A DNA stretch of 64,000 nt from Trichoplax sp. H2 (taxonomy: Eukaryota; Placozoa; Uniplacotomia; Trichoplacea): the NCBI GenBank assembly GCA_003344405.1, contig NOWV01000035.1, forward strand, positions 124,001 to 188,000. Direction: 5' to 3'. This document shows positions 23,346-35,100 of the stretch, one piece after another. The position numbers were made by a program, and so were the translations under genes. The notes below the pieces were generated by a model. The model ran no database searches, had not been told where the DNA came from, and saw only the letters and a program-made list of their open reading frames with translations. Position 1 is the first letter of the stretch, and each line of letters starts with the position of its first letter.

Positions 23346-23888
23346 AAAAATATACAGTACTGTCGATGCTACTTTAAAACGGTACTGGCATACTAGTCGT
23401 CGATTTTCAAACTACACTGTACTCACTGTCTCCAACTACTAAGTAATGCTTGTAGCGAATCTACTAGACTAGCAGAGTGCTGCAGATCGAGTGCAGTTGT
23501 GGACTACTGGATGAAATATCAATAGAATATACAGTACTGACGATGCTACTTTAAAACGGTATTGGCATACCAGTCGTCGATTTTCAAACTACACTTTACT
23601 CACTGTCTCCAACTACTAAGTAATGCTTGTAGCAAATCTAGTAGACTAGTACAGGACTGCAGATCGAGTGCAGTTAGGGACTACTTGATGAAAGATCAAT
23701 AAAATATAGTTAATTTTCCCTAAAATATACAGTACTGTCGATGCTACTTTAAAACGGCACTGGCATACCAGTCGTCGATTTTCAAACTACACTGTGCTCA
23801 CTGTCTCCAACTACTAAGTAATGCTTGTAGCAAATCTAGTAGACTAGTACAGGACTGCAGATCGAGTGCAGTTAGGGACTACTTGATG
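23346..23888. repeat. Three tandem copies of a unit of about 180-200 bp
   Basis: Units begin near 23346, 23526 and 23725 with AATATACAGTACTG followed by CGATGCTACTTTAAAACGG, and include a common block through CTCCAACTACTAAGTAATGC and GCAGATCGAGTGCAGTT. They differ by a handful of bases each. The second and third copies share more changes with each other than with the first, so the array grew stepwise. Function unknown. Confidence 0.85.
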
Positions 23889-24379
23889 TTAGCTAAAGCA
23901 CAAGTCTGCGGTACAATATAAATGAAATTTCAGGCTGCAGTCATCCTCGTCTTTCGTCGGATAACTCTATCATTGACTACATAATGTACTTTAGTCTGCA
24001 ATATACAGTACAGTAGACTCTGGCGAAAGTGCAAGTATTATCATGGCGATGATAACAAGCGGAGAACGCTTGCTGAACTGAAGAGTAGATGGAGCAAACA
24101 ATTTTCCATTTGTCTAGAACTACTTGAGGCCATGACGAGCGTCCACGATTCCACAATCCTTCGATGGTACTCTACCGTACACTATAAAGTACAGCACCTG
24201 CAATAAACACAACTCCCAGTCAACTTACCCTTTACAACTGTACCGTACAATAGTAAATAGTGGACTACCGAAGACAGGACAGTATAAAATAAATAAAATA
24301 TATATTCTATCCGTTGTCATGGTGCAGCTCGAGGCCTTGATGGTCTGCAGCTAGGTCTTGCGTACAGTATAGAATAATA

Positions 24380-25630
24380 ATGGCGTCCAGTGAAGATGAC
24401 GAAGATATTCAAGCTTACCTTCAAAATCTATCCAAGAAGACAACTTCCAAACCAGATCATACTCGAAAATTCAAATTATCGTTAAGCGATGAAGATATTG
24501 ATGTATCAAGCATCTCAATATCAGAGGATCACTCTGATGGAGACATGGAGCAAGATAATCAGGTTCGCGCCAACAGCAGTCTTGACTCAACATCACAACC
24601 GTTACAACAAATCAATCACTCCATATCCAACCGATCCATGGTTAGGTCTGCAAATAGCTCAACCAACTCCATTGACAGTGCAGTCCCTAATATGCAAGAT
24701 TTACAGTCAATACCTGATGATGATGACCTATTCAACGATTCACAAACTAAGAGTACCGCTTCGCCTTCTGAATCTTTCCAGTTGCAAGTTCACAACATCG
24801 ATGAGCTGTTGAGCGATACTAATGAAATAAACGAGGAACTTAGCTCTCACAGAGAAAGCGCCGAAGAAATAGAAGAGGATGTCAATCACGATTCCTACGA
24901 TCGTGATGATGATTATTCTTCCATCAAATCACAAGATAATATTTCAAGTGATAATAGATCTCAGAATAGTCTAGCAGAAGATATAAAGTCCATTTCTAAC
25001 TTAGAATCATCGATACAGACTGTCCGTGATGAAACACATTCTGTCCACAAGTCTATTCAGTCAGATATTGAAAGTTTGCATTATTCTACGGACGATTTTG
25101 TAACTGAAGACAGTAGCGCGCGTAAAGAGTCCCTTATTTTGTCTCGTAGCGCAACTTCCGACACCGACTACTCAACCAGCAGCTATACTACCTCTTCCAA
25201 TCGTCGCTCTGTAGTAAACACAAAGTCGAATTCCAAAGATATTATCCTAAAAGACGCTGAAGTTCAAACAGACTCACCTCCTAGGCAAGGTAACATCCAA
25301 ACATCGATCGGTCCAAGTTATGGCCATGAATATTTAGATCCAGCGCCTATTGCAACACACGTAATCAGCCCCGATGCATTAGAAGCGGTAACTGCTTATA
25401 ACCCTATGACTGTCGCTCTGAATAACATGCTACGAGATCAACTAAATTTAACGAAGAACTTTGTGGACTCAAACAGGAGGCTTTATAACGCCGAAATTGA
25501 TAATATCCAGTCGAATTCTTATCATTATGTCACACTGCAAGATACCAAACGGTATATTCAGGAAAATAGAAGGCCTCGACTTACTTACGAAGAAGCATTA
25601 AAGCAAGTTTTGACTGAACAGGAATATTAA
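24380..25630 (+). CDS. C19orf44: C19orf44-like protein with C-terminal DUF4614, single exon, 416 aa
   Basis: This is one uninterrupted reading frame, unlike almost every other gene here. The first 270 residues are acidic and Ser/Asp-rich (EDDEDIQAYLQNLSKKTTSK, DDDDLFNDSQTKS) and look disordered. The last 110 residues are the conserved part: HVISPDALEAVTAYNPMTVA, LNNMLRDQLNLTKNFVDSNR, YHYVTLQDTKRYIQENRRPR and LTYEEALKQVLTEQ, matching the C-terminus of human C19orf44 (DUF4614). The biochemical role of this family is not established to my knowledge. The start at 24380 is the first ATG of the frame. A poly(A) signal AATAAA lies at 26532-26537, and nearer signals may exist. Being intronless among intron-rich neighbours, it could have arisen by retroposition. 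Confidence 0.82.
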   Translation: MASSEDDEDIQAYLQNLSKKTTSKPDHTRKFKLSLSDEDIDVSSISISEDHSDGDMEQDNQVRANSSLDSTSQPLQQINHSISNRSMVRSANSSTNSIDSAVPNMQDLQSIPDDDDLFNDSQTKSTASPSESFQLQVHNIDELLSDTNEINEELSSHRESAEEIEEDVNHDSYDRDDDYSSIKSQDNISSDNRSQNSLAEDIKSISNLESSIQTVRDETHSVHKSIQSDIESLHYSTDDFVTEDSSARKESLILSRSATSDTDYSTSSYTTSSNRRSVVNTKSNSKDIILKDAEVQTDSPPRQGNIQTSIGPSYGHEYLDPAPIATHVISPDALEAVTAYNPMTVALNNMLRDQLNLTKNFVDSNRRLYNAEIDNIQSNSYHYVTLQDTKRYIQENRRPRLTYEEALKQVLTEQEY

Positions 25631-28338
25631 ATTTAAAATTGAATCATCGCATGATCTTGGCGCTAAAGTTGTAATGACTGTTACGAGATCTAATTGAAAT
25701 ATTCACTTCTAACACAATCTTAGTTGATATTATATCATCGGAAGTAAAAATTCTTGGATACGTTCAGTTATTTTGATAGCAATACAATCTAAAATTGTTT
25801 TATTACTACGAAACAGTACGATATTACACGTATGAGATGCCTATTTTGTATTATTCCAGCCGTAATAATATTAATTCATTGATCAAATGCTCTGATTACT
25901 TGTACATTATTGCATATATACTAACAGTTATGACTATTAGCAGATAATAGACGCTGCTATGACTCAAATTTGGACTTGAAAGTGTCGTCACCATCTACAG
26001 CACTATATTCATTAGTTGAGCTGTGATCATGGCTTCAATATTAAATTAGAAAACAAATTTTCTTTTATTAATTCAGCTTCGTACGTGTATTATCCGACTA
26101 TTACGTTTTTATGCTAATGACCTACTTCGAGGAAATAGGACACATTTCTCAACTATTATTTTATTATCTCATTCCATTCCGACATATACTTAACGATATT
26201 GCAATATATTTGTGTATTAATCAATGAAGTAATCGACTAATGCCAACTATACTTATCTATAGTTGCATTTAATATCTGCTCCCTAACTTAAATGAGGTTT
26301 ATGTGCACTATTTAGATAGTATATTAAACCAGAGACTTCTACACACTAACAATTATATAAAATTGAAGCAGCTGTCATGCTGATATATATAATGTCAGAT
26401 TCTGACGAATTTCCCTTTTGAGCGGTTGCTATACAAATGATTATATCAACAAGGTAACCCTAAATCATTTCAACCGTTGATACTGTAAATCGGGTGTTGT
26501 TATGATTTAATTTATTGATTCGTAAGAATTAAATAAAGCTTTATTTTTAAAAATCTAATTAATGACTAATTGTATCATTGAGCTTTTTTCGATTGTGTCT
26601 AAATTAGATCATCTATAGCGAGTGTAGTATTTGCGTAATAATAAATATGCGTATTCCCGCTGACCCATAATAACCGATTCTGTATATTCTGCAATGGTTT
26701 TATGGGTACAGCACATATGGCACTACTAAAGTAAATCAGAATGATAACACACAATCAATCCCCTTAAACTACCACACTCTGCTGTAAAATAGATAGTAAA
26801 ATTTTTTAAATGATCTTTGGAATTACTTAATAATCTAGCTGTATCTGACCTAAACCCTCTGAATAGTATATGATTTAATAATCAGAATATTGACACGAGC
26901 GAACATTAATAATACCTCATTAGGATATGCTATTTATTAAATAATGTTGTACTGTCAATCATACTGGCGTAATTCCTTTCGTTGCGAAAATAATACATAT
27001 CATTATAATTATACTAGCCATGTTGCATTGCATTATAATTTGCATAGTCTGGTTGCTACCAGTTAGGAAAATAAATTATGCCCATATACTTTAGTAGTTA
27101 GAGATCGCATATGCTATTATTTCTGTAATGACCATGACAGTACACTGTCATTCCTAGCCTGTATAGCCTAATACTATAAATGCATCACAACTATCAAATT
27201 ATTCATTCCATTATTATCATTGCATAATCTTGATCAGTTAATGACATCCTGCTAGAGGTCATACTGTAGTACAAATTAAGTCGTTTTGATTCTTAAATGA
27301 TAATTTATAACTACCTCAGTATCGGTTAGACTGAATTAATGTTAGAGAGGTAATCTATTTCATGTTAATACCTATCAAAGGGAATGTCATCCTGCGCAAA
27401 TTTTGAGTACTTCGAACTCATTTTATCTAATAAAATTGATGACCTTTTCTATTTGTATTGATTTATACTTACAGTACGTAATGGAAATTTAAAATAATTC
27501 AGATAATAAATTAGAAGACTATACTAATGATTCAAGATTATTATTATTAGCAACGTTTATTAGTGTTTTGTAAGATACCGTTATTGCTATGAAGTCTAAG
27601 ATAGTAAAGAATTTGGGCTATCGACGTTGAACTAGTAAGTTTGACTAGATCAAATAAATCTGAGTATATTAGTAATGAGTGGTTATCACCAGTTAAGTAC
27701 TTGCTATGATAGTAAGGCATAATACGAGTATATTCATTATTGCAATTATCAACAAATATGTGTATTCCTTGTAGTATAATCCGAATAAAATCCATTAGAA
27801 AATGATAACCCAGTAAAGTATGTTAGGATTATAGCAAGCAAAGTAATAATGATATCAACTTAGCCAAAAAATATATTATCTATCTACGGTAACATTTTAT
27901 TTTAACATTAAGTCGGACCAACAATGAAGGAAGAGAATAACAGCGTTGAATGGCAAGCTTATACCATTATCATGCTAATCATAACTGAAGAATTATATTA
28001 ATTTTCTTTCCCAAGAAAGGTGTATCTGCATTGAATATAACTATCTTGTTGGATTTATAATAAATGAAGGCGTGTCGAACTATTTCTTGTTGACATTTGT
28101 ATTCTTGGAGCCAGGTACAGCTCCGGTAGCGAAATATCGACATGCGCCCCTAGTGGCAAGGTTCATTTGTGGAGTCGTTTAAAGTCACAGCTACAGTGGA
28201 CTACTTCCTTTCTATTGCCTGGCAGGAACCCATCAGCAAGGCAAATCTATCACTATAATTTAAGAATGATTATATTAATGCAGTCAAAAGGTGAATCAAT
28301 TTTTTAATCAATCAATCTTTACCTTTATAGCTGCAAAC
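25631..28338. other. Intergenic with one dispersed-repeat copy; no gene seen
   Basis: It holds the trailer of the C19orf44-like gene, the repeat copy 26851-27236 and the upstream region of the Dab-like gene. The 82-codon minus-strand frame at 27547-27795 has no recognisable domain and is not called. Confidence 0.55.
26851..27236. repeat. Copy of the segment misplaced at 21071-21446
   Basis: This copy is embedded in continuous sequence on both sides. It shows no terminal inverted repeats, target-site duplication or reading frame that I can recognise. Confidence 0.8.
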
Positions 28339-28438
28339 ATGAGTGAACCTCGTACACCAGTTACTCCAACTACGCCGGGAGACTCCGTGGACGGATCAAA
28401 AGTCAAAAGTTACTTTTCTAGCTGGATACCAACCAAAG
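28339..28438 (+). CDS. Possible alternative first coding exon of the Dab-like gene
   Basis: After a TTTATAG acceptor-like site, ATG at 28339 opens MSEPRTPVTPTTPGDSVDGS followed by KVKSYFSSWIPTK, proline/threonine-rich with an aromatic cluster and coding-like. Its end is unclear: the GT at 28439 leaves phase 1, which does not fit the phase-0 acceptor at 29132, so a further small exon or another donor would be needed. It may instead be a short separate frame. Confidence 0.35.
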
Positions 28439-29116
28439 GTTCTAGAACGATCCTAAACTCTGATAGTATAATCATCCGCTACTTGAATTTTTTAAAATGA
28501 TCATGAGATCCAATACAATGTTAAATTAACGTCGGTGACGACATGCTTTTTATATCCGACCACACACTGTGCATGCAGAATAATGTATTGATCAATCTCT
28601 ATACGGTTATTTCTGTAATATTTAGAGTTATTCTAACTTTTTGCACAATAGCTCAACAGGTTTATATTATATCATGACAACATTAACTACCTTATCCTAT
28701 TCTTAACATTTCAAGGCGCAACTACATATAAATTAACTAATGTGCTATTAGGTTTTGACTTATAGACGTTCTCAATTAGAACTTAAGCGGCTTTTTATAG
28801 ACTTGATTAATCTCCCTTACGATAGCTTTAGCTACAGTACAAAGTTTTTGGTTAAATCAGAAAAGGTTAACGACTGTCCGGAATCTTATTATAGCGCTTT
28901 TGCATTCTCTACTTTTTTGCCAGGAAAAAGATTATTGCTATCACGTATAGCTTATCACTTTAATTAAAATACTTTTTTAACCTTCCATTTCATAACTTTA
29001 AAAACACATGTATACGAATACTAACTTCTGACAAGACTTTAGAATCGTGATCGTTAATTAATCACGATCACACTCATTAAAGCCGACTTTAATTGCCACA
29101 TATCCTAATCGAAAAA

Positions 29117-32100
29117 ATGCAATTTAATAAGAGAAAACCACGTTATCCTTTAGCAAATCCTATTGAATACACTCAAGAAGATTTCGACAAAGATGGTGTC
29201 AATTTTAAAGCTAAGGTATTGGCATTGATTCAGTTGCCAATAATGTTGAATATTCTCGCTTCATAATATCATGTTAATAGCCTTTAAAACAGCAAATCTT
29301 TCATAGTTGCTGATCTAGTAATAATCCTATAAACCAGACATTTTTTTGTCTGTTTGTGAAGATTGTTGATTTAATCGCATTTTCATTTTAGATTATGGGA
29401 TCGATGGAAGTTGACGCTGCTCAAGGTGAAAAGTTATGCGCTAATGCTTTGTCAGAAATCAAGGTATGTTTTCCACTGTGTTCTATTATGGTATTCATAC
29501 GAAAATTTTTTTATGGAAAAGATCATGAGAAACAGATTTGTTAAGCTTGATCAAATACTGTCTGCGTTCACTACTGGAACTCGATGGTATCCGTAAATCT
29601 ATTTGTTAGTTAGAAAAACGTAATTTCGCAAGTTATGACTGGACAGCTTATAATTATCAACAAAATGAATCTATTCTATTTTATATTCCCAATTATTGGA
29701 GTACTTCTACGCATATGTTTGGATTATTTTGCGTTAAAAGAGGATATATTAGCATTAGTTTTGTCTTCTTTTTCATCCTCGTTTAATTTAATAAACTTAG
29801 TAAGCTTTCACTTTATAGAACGGAAACTAGTAACTAGTGAACATGAATTAACGATTATAATTAATTATCACTGTCTGAACTAATTTGTGATAGAATTTCT
29901 TTATCGTCATTGAAAATCTTGCTAGACAAGTTAGTCTTACGTTCATTCTTATGTTATTCATCATGTCTTTTCATTACCTATAGCTGAAATTAAAGTCTGC
30001 TAGTGGTCATAAGCAACAAGTGCTTATTAAAATTGGCGACAAAGGCATGACTATCCTTGACGAAAAAACTGGCGTAAGTATTATGATAGATAGTAACCTA
30101 CAAGTACTCGTATTCATAAAATCGGTAACTTTTAAGAACAATTTCACACTTCTCCCAATCTCCAATTTCGAGACGCTAATTATTGATGCTCTACAAGAGC
30201 TATGCAGTTATAAAGACTGTTCGAGATAATATTAATGAATGTGCACCACTAGTAATATTGCATCATTACTAGCATACGTATATAAATTTTCTCCCTCCTT
30301 TCTTCCATAAAAACGATATCGATTACTCTTTTCAAAAGTAATCAGAGCCATAGCCTAAGTAGCATTAGATAATTTTATGAGATAATTTTAGATTTCGTCC
30401 GCAAGTATATAAAAACCAACGTTCGATGATTGTACACCTTAACGGTGGTGTGCTATTGCAATGAATCCCTATGATATGAGCAGATGCTGCTGCTGTAGCA
30501 CACTATTTATGCTTCTACATAATTTGACTTCAAGGTTATGCCGAAATACTTCCGATTTATGTAAGCATAGCTATTCGCTAAGATAATAAAGTCCTTTCGC
30601 TCCGTTCGTACCCCTATTTTTTTTTAAGTTATTACGGGCTTATTTCTGAATTCATCTAGACTCATTCTTTCCCGCTCCGTTGCTAAATTTCTCTGAGAGA
30701 AGAGCTATACATTTTCTAGCAGTGAATTACTTTATGTCAGCTTACAAAACTCTGGATACAACGCTACAAAATATTTCCTCACACATTCCTACAAGTTATA
30801 ATTTCCTGAAGATTCTAGCCCGGTTAATTCTTTTTCTTCAACTATTATATAAAGAGAATTCAATAGTAGAATAAAATATTTAAAAGATTTAACGACATGA
30901 ATTCAGTATAAAACATCGAACAAGGCGATTGCCATATAAATCTACGAGACTGCCCCGTTCACAGGATCTTGCAATCACGCGTAATACAGTGTTTTCTAAA
31001 ATCTCATAACATTACAGTAATGTAGAATACTGAACTCCTCTACATCATATTCGACAGTTTGCTATTTGTAACACTACGTACGTACAAGATTTTAAGCCAG
31101 TTGACTGGAAATTAATAATATTTCGAAGAAAGTATTAGATTTAACGCCATGTATAAAAGCGCAACTAAGAGCTAAAACTTTCTATGTAATTCGTTACCAG
31201 AACATATGGCTGATGATAGTATGTCGATTCTATATAAGATAATAAATAAATCACTATGCATGAAGTGAGATAAGTACCGGTTTCTTCATAATGAAGTAGT
31301 TAATTGATAACTGCTTCCTTTTGAATTAAATTAACTGGCAATTCTAACTTGTAAACTAAAGGAAGAAATCAAATTTACGACTACTTTCTCTTAATCCAAA
31401 ACAACTGCTATTTCCTAGCTATAAAACTAACAAAATAATTCCATATTGCAGACTTAATAAATTCATCTTCGGCTATATCATTAGTCATGCTATTAACTGT
31501 GTTATGGCTGTTTAACTTTTATAGGAAAAACTTTTTCAACACAACGCCAACAAAATTTCGTATTTGACACCGGATCGACAGGATAATCGGGTTTTTGGTT
31601 TGATTTATTTCGTGGATAAGAAACACGTATTTTTTGCCTATAAAAGCGAGAAAAATGTAATTTTTAAAGGCCGATTTCATAGCTATTTATACGTTTTATA
31701 CGTAGGAATTGACACCATTTATATCGATCTTTTGGAACAGGTTACAGCTGCTGTAGTATTGAACTGTGTCAAAGATTTCTTTGAACATCTTGTCCAAAAG
31801 AGAAGAATACGGAAAGGTAAGGCTTGTGCACTCAAAGCAGTCAAGTAACGCAATGTTCAAGTCTACAACCCCTTCCTTTGTAAAGAATTCATCCTGACCG
31901 ATGGCATAAACGCTTAAAAAAAATTCAGTCTTATGATATCAACTATGGTAGTCTTCAACTATACCATTCTGGCAATAAATAGGAATGTTTCTTCAAGAAT
32001 TAGTTCTATTCATTCTAGCTAGTAAAATTGATAGAAATATTGATAAGTTCTGCCATGGAAATATTAATTATTGGCACTTGGCCTGTCTAGCTAAAAGTTT

Positions 32101-35100
32101 TGATGCGTCTTTCATTTTTACTGGTATAGTATTTCTTTATGATAGCAAGTGATGTTATAGAAGTAGCTGTTTCTAAGTACTGCCATACCTTTAGTTTCAC
32201 CAGTGCCTTTTTTGTAATACATGTGATTGATTTACTTACCAGTATTTAATTACTAATGTCAATTATAATTCCTCCAGAATGCAACTTTATTCAAGATTCC
32301 ATCATTCTTAAACATGTACTTGATATTATAACTAAATTTAGTTATTTAGCGATTGCTGTACTTATCTTAGTTTTAGTTCTTATAGGACACAATTTTAGTT
32401 GCATCATAATTAAATTGTCATCACTTCAAAAAGCGTGTGCAACTACAACAAATTTATTCGACTAGTCCTTGTTCAGATTGTTTCCAGTATTAATGGTACA
32501 ATCGTATTCCTACTTTATTGATTATTCTTTGGAAGAATAAACCGTAATCATAAATAAGCGTATATGCATCAACCCTTACATGTGTTTATAAATTCCCTTT
32601 CAGAGAAAGAAGCGACACAAAAAAATGAAGTGGAAAAGGTGAAAAACGTTAAATCATCGTTATTATTGCTTTTAGTAAAAACATGACAACGAATGTTCAG
32701 TTAACATATGGAAATAACCGATAACAATCAGTTGAAATACATTTAGATATTTATAAGAATTAAAAATAACGGCGCAAGTATCTATGATTCAACTGATATT
32801 CTTACTTAGTGTATATATATATATACGTACATATTTAATTACAGAAGCCCGATCCAGCTACAGAAGCTAACCTCATAGACGAAAAAGAAACCAAGGTAAA
32901 GTCGTTAGCTTGCGAATCGTATGTTCTTGATCTTAGTAGATTTTACTGTACCATAGCGTAAGCAATTCAATTTACCTATAACTCTCGATATAACCAATAT
33001 AAAAAATATAGCGTTAATAACCTATAGTAAACAAATTAGTTATTTGAATGTAACGTACAACGAAACGGTATTTAGTGGTAGAACCTTATTTGCCTAAAGT
33101 ATTGATGCGGAAATAATATTCTTCGAAATTTTGTCAAAGGGTGTATCATATTATACGTACACGAAGAATAATACTTAGCACATATGATTTCTAAAAGTGT
33201 TACTGCAGAAATAGTTGTTGATTTAAAGTTTTAGTCCCATTGCAAGCAATTTGTTTGCTAATTGATTAATTAAGTGTGTAGTAATAACAATAATAATTTC
33301 ATTATTTATTTAAGGCGTAGATGAGTGTTATAATAGAATATACGCTACAGAATCACTTCCTTACTACCGTATTGTACACGAGTAGAATAATTTAGTCACT
33401 ACTTTGCCAGTTATTAATTTCTAATTTTACGTTGAAAAATATCAACTATTAAAAGACAAGCTTATACCCCTTGTTCGATTAATAAACGATATAACATTGA
33501 TTATTTTGCCTTTTATCTGGCCATTCCTTTCTTCAACAACTTTATTAACATGTAGCCTGTGAGTGTAGAAGAAATTAAAAAGCAGGTTAGTGTAAGATTC
33601 ATAAGGGATATACCGCTAATAATTATTATAATTACGAATAGCTTGACAGTTACATAGCCTCCACATAATCTCTGATTCTATAGTAGATATTTATCCTAAA
33701 TTGGATGATTGCAGATACATTATAAACTAAGATTGTTTTCTAATGTCTCCTCATCATTAGGAAATATTAAATCTAGCAGGATCAACAAGTAATGAAATTA
33801 AACAGGTAAGGAGATTCATATCGTAGCTAACACTTTCCAATTCATCTAGAACAATAATACAAACGAAATTCCAATGATGATAATGTATAATTTTCTGTAG
33901 CTTAAGTAGGATATTATCATTGAAAAACTTTCAGAATTTTAATTTTAATTGTCATAATAGAATAAAATTATTTATACGAATACCGTGAAAGCCCTTAGCA
34001 ATGCAATGCATTTACTTTATTACGAAAACTGATATTATATTGTCTAAATTTATAATATAGGCCGAAGACAAAACTAATGCAAATACTGTTACCGAACAAC
34101 CAGCGGCTACAGAATCTAAAAAAGAAGTAACAGTATCAGCTAGCGTTTCCAGCGCAGCAGCTAGCAGGGTATCCATACTGCAACCCCCACCATCAAAGCC
34201 AGGCAATCCTGCTAGCAATCCACCGCAGAATACTGTAGCTTCAACATCCAACGGCTATGATAAAGGCTCATTAGATAATATATTTAGTCCAAAACCGAGC
34301 AATGCTAACCAATTTGCTTTTACAAACACTCAGCCTCCACAAGCACAAAATCAACCCTCTCAAGTCCAGTTAGACGATATTTTTAGTCCACAATCGAACA
34401 ATCAAAATCAAGCTAAACCTGTAAGTAGTCTGCCTGCACAGGGACATAATCCATCTTCTCAAACTTCATTAGATGACATATTTAGTCCAAAACCGAGTAG
34501 TCAAGGCCTACCTGATGCAGCTCCACAAGGGCAAACTACCGCGTCAAAAGACGGTCTAGATGACATATTTAGTCCTAAACCAAGTAGCCAAGAACCTGCT
34601 GCTGCTACATCTTCTCAAGCATTAGATGACATCTTCAGTCCGCAACCAAGTGGTCAAGAACAAGCTCGATCTATGAACATCCCAGCGGAACAAGGGCAAA
34701 ATACAACTTCTCATGCTTCATTGGATGATATATTTAGTGCCCAACCCAGTAACCAAGTCTTAACAAGTAACAATAATCGGCCTCAACAAGCCCCAGCAGT
34801 CTCATCTCGAGGTTCATTAGACGCTGTCTTTAGCTCACAAACTACTACCAGTACTCAATCCAGTATTGAAATTACAACCAATCAAACTCAAGCAAATGTT
34901 AATGTGCAACTTTCCATGAATGATCCATTTAGCCAACCTGCTGGAACTGATAGCACTACCAACGGTTCAAACCAATTGTCGCAAGGACAAGACACAAATA
35001 AGCAGGTACTATTGGACGATTTATTCAGCTCAGTACCTAGTAGTAATCAAAATACTCTTCCACCTGCCAATCAGCCTTTTATAAGTACTTCTGTCAGTCC

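Larger units (their letters stand above)
22795..24379. other. Divergent promoter region, calreticulin (minus) / C19orf44-like (plus)
   Basis: The first 300 bp upstream of calreticulin are less AT-rich than the surroundings and carry the ERSE and several CCAAT boxes. The rest holds a triplicated unit (23346-23888) and a patch rich in ACAGTAC. No coding exon is seen. Confidence 0.6.

Noticed and set aside
28755-29883. Short plus-strand frames between Dab-like exons
   Set aside because: They span known introns or read exons out of frame; no similarity.
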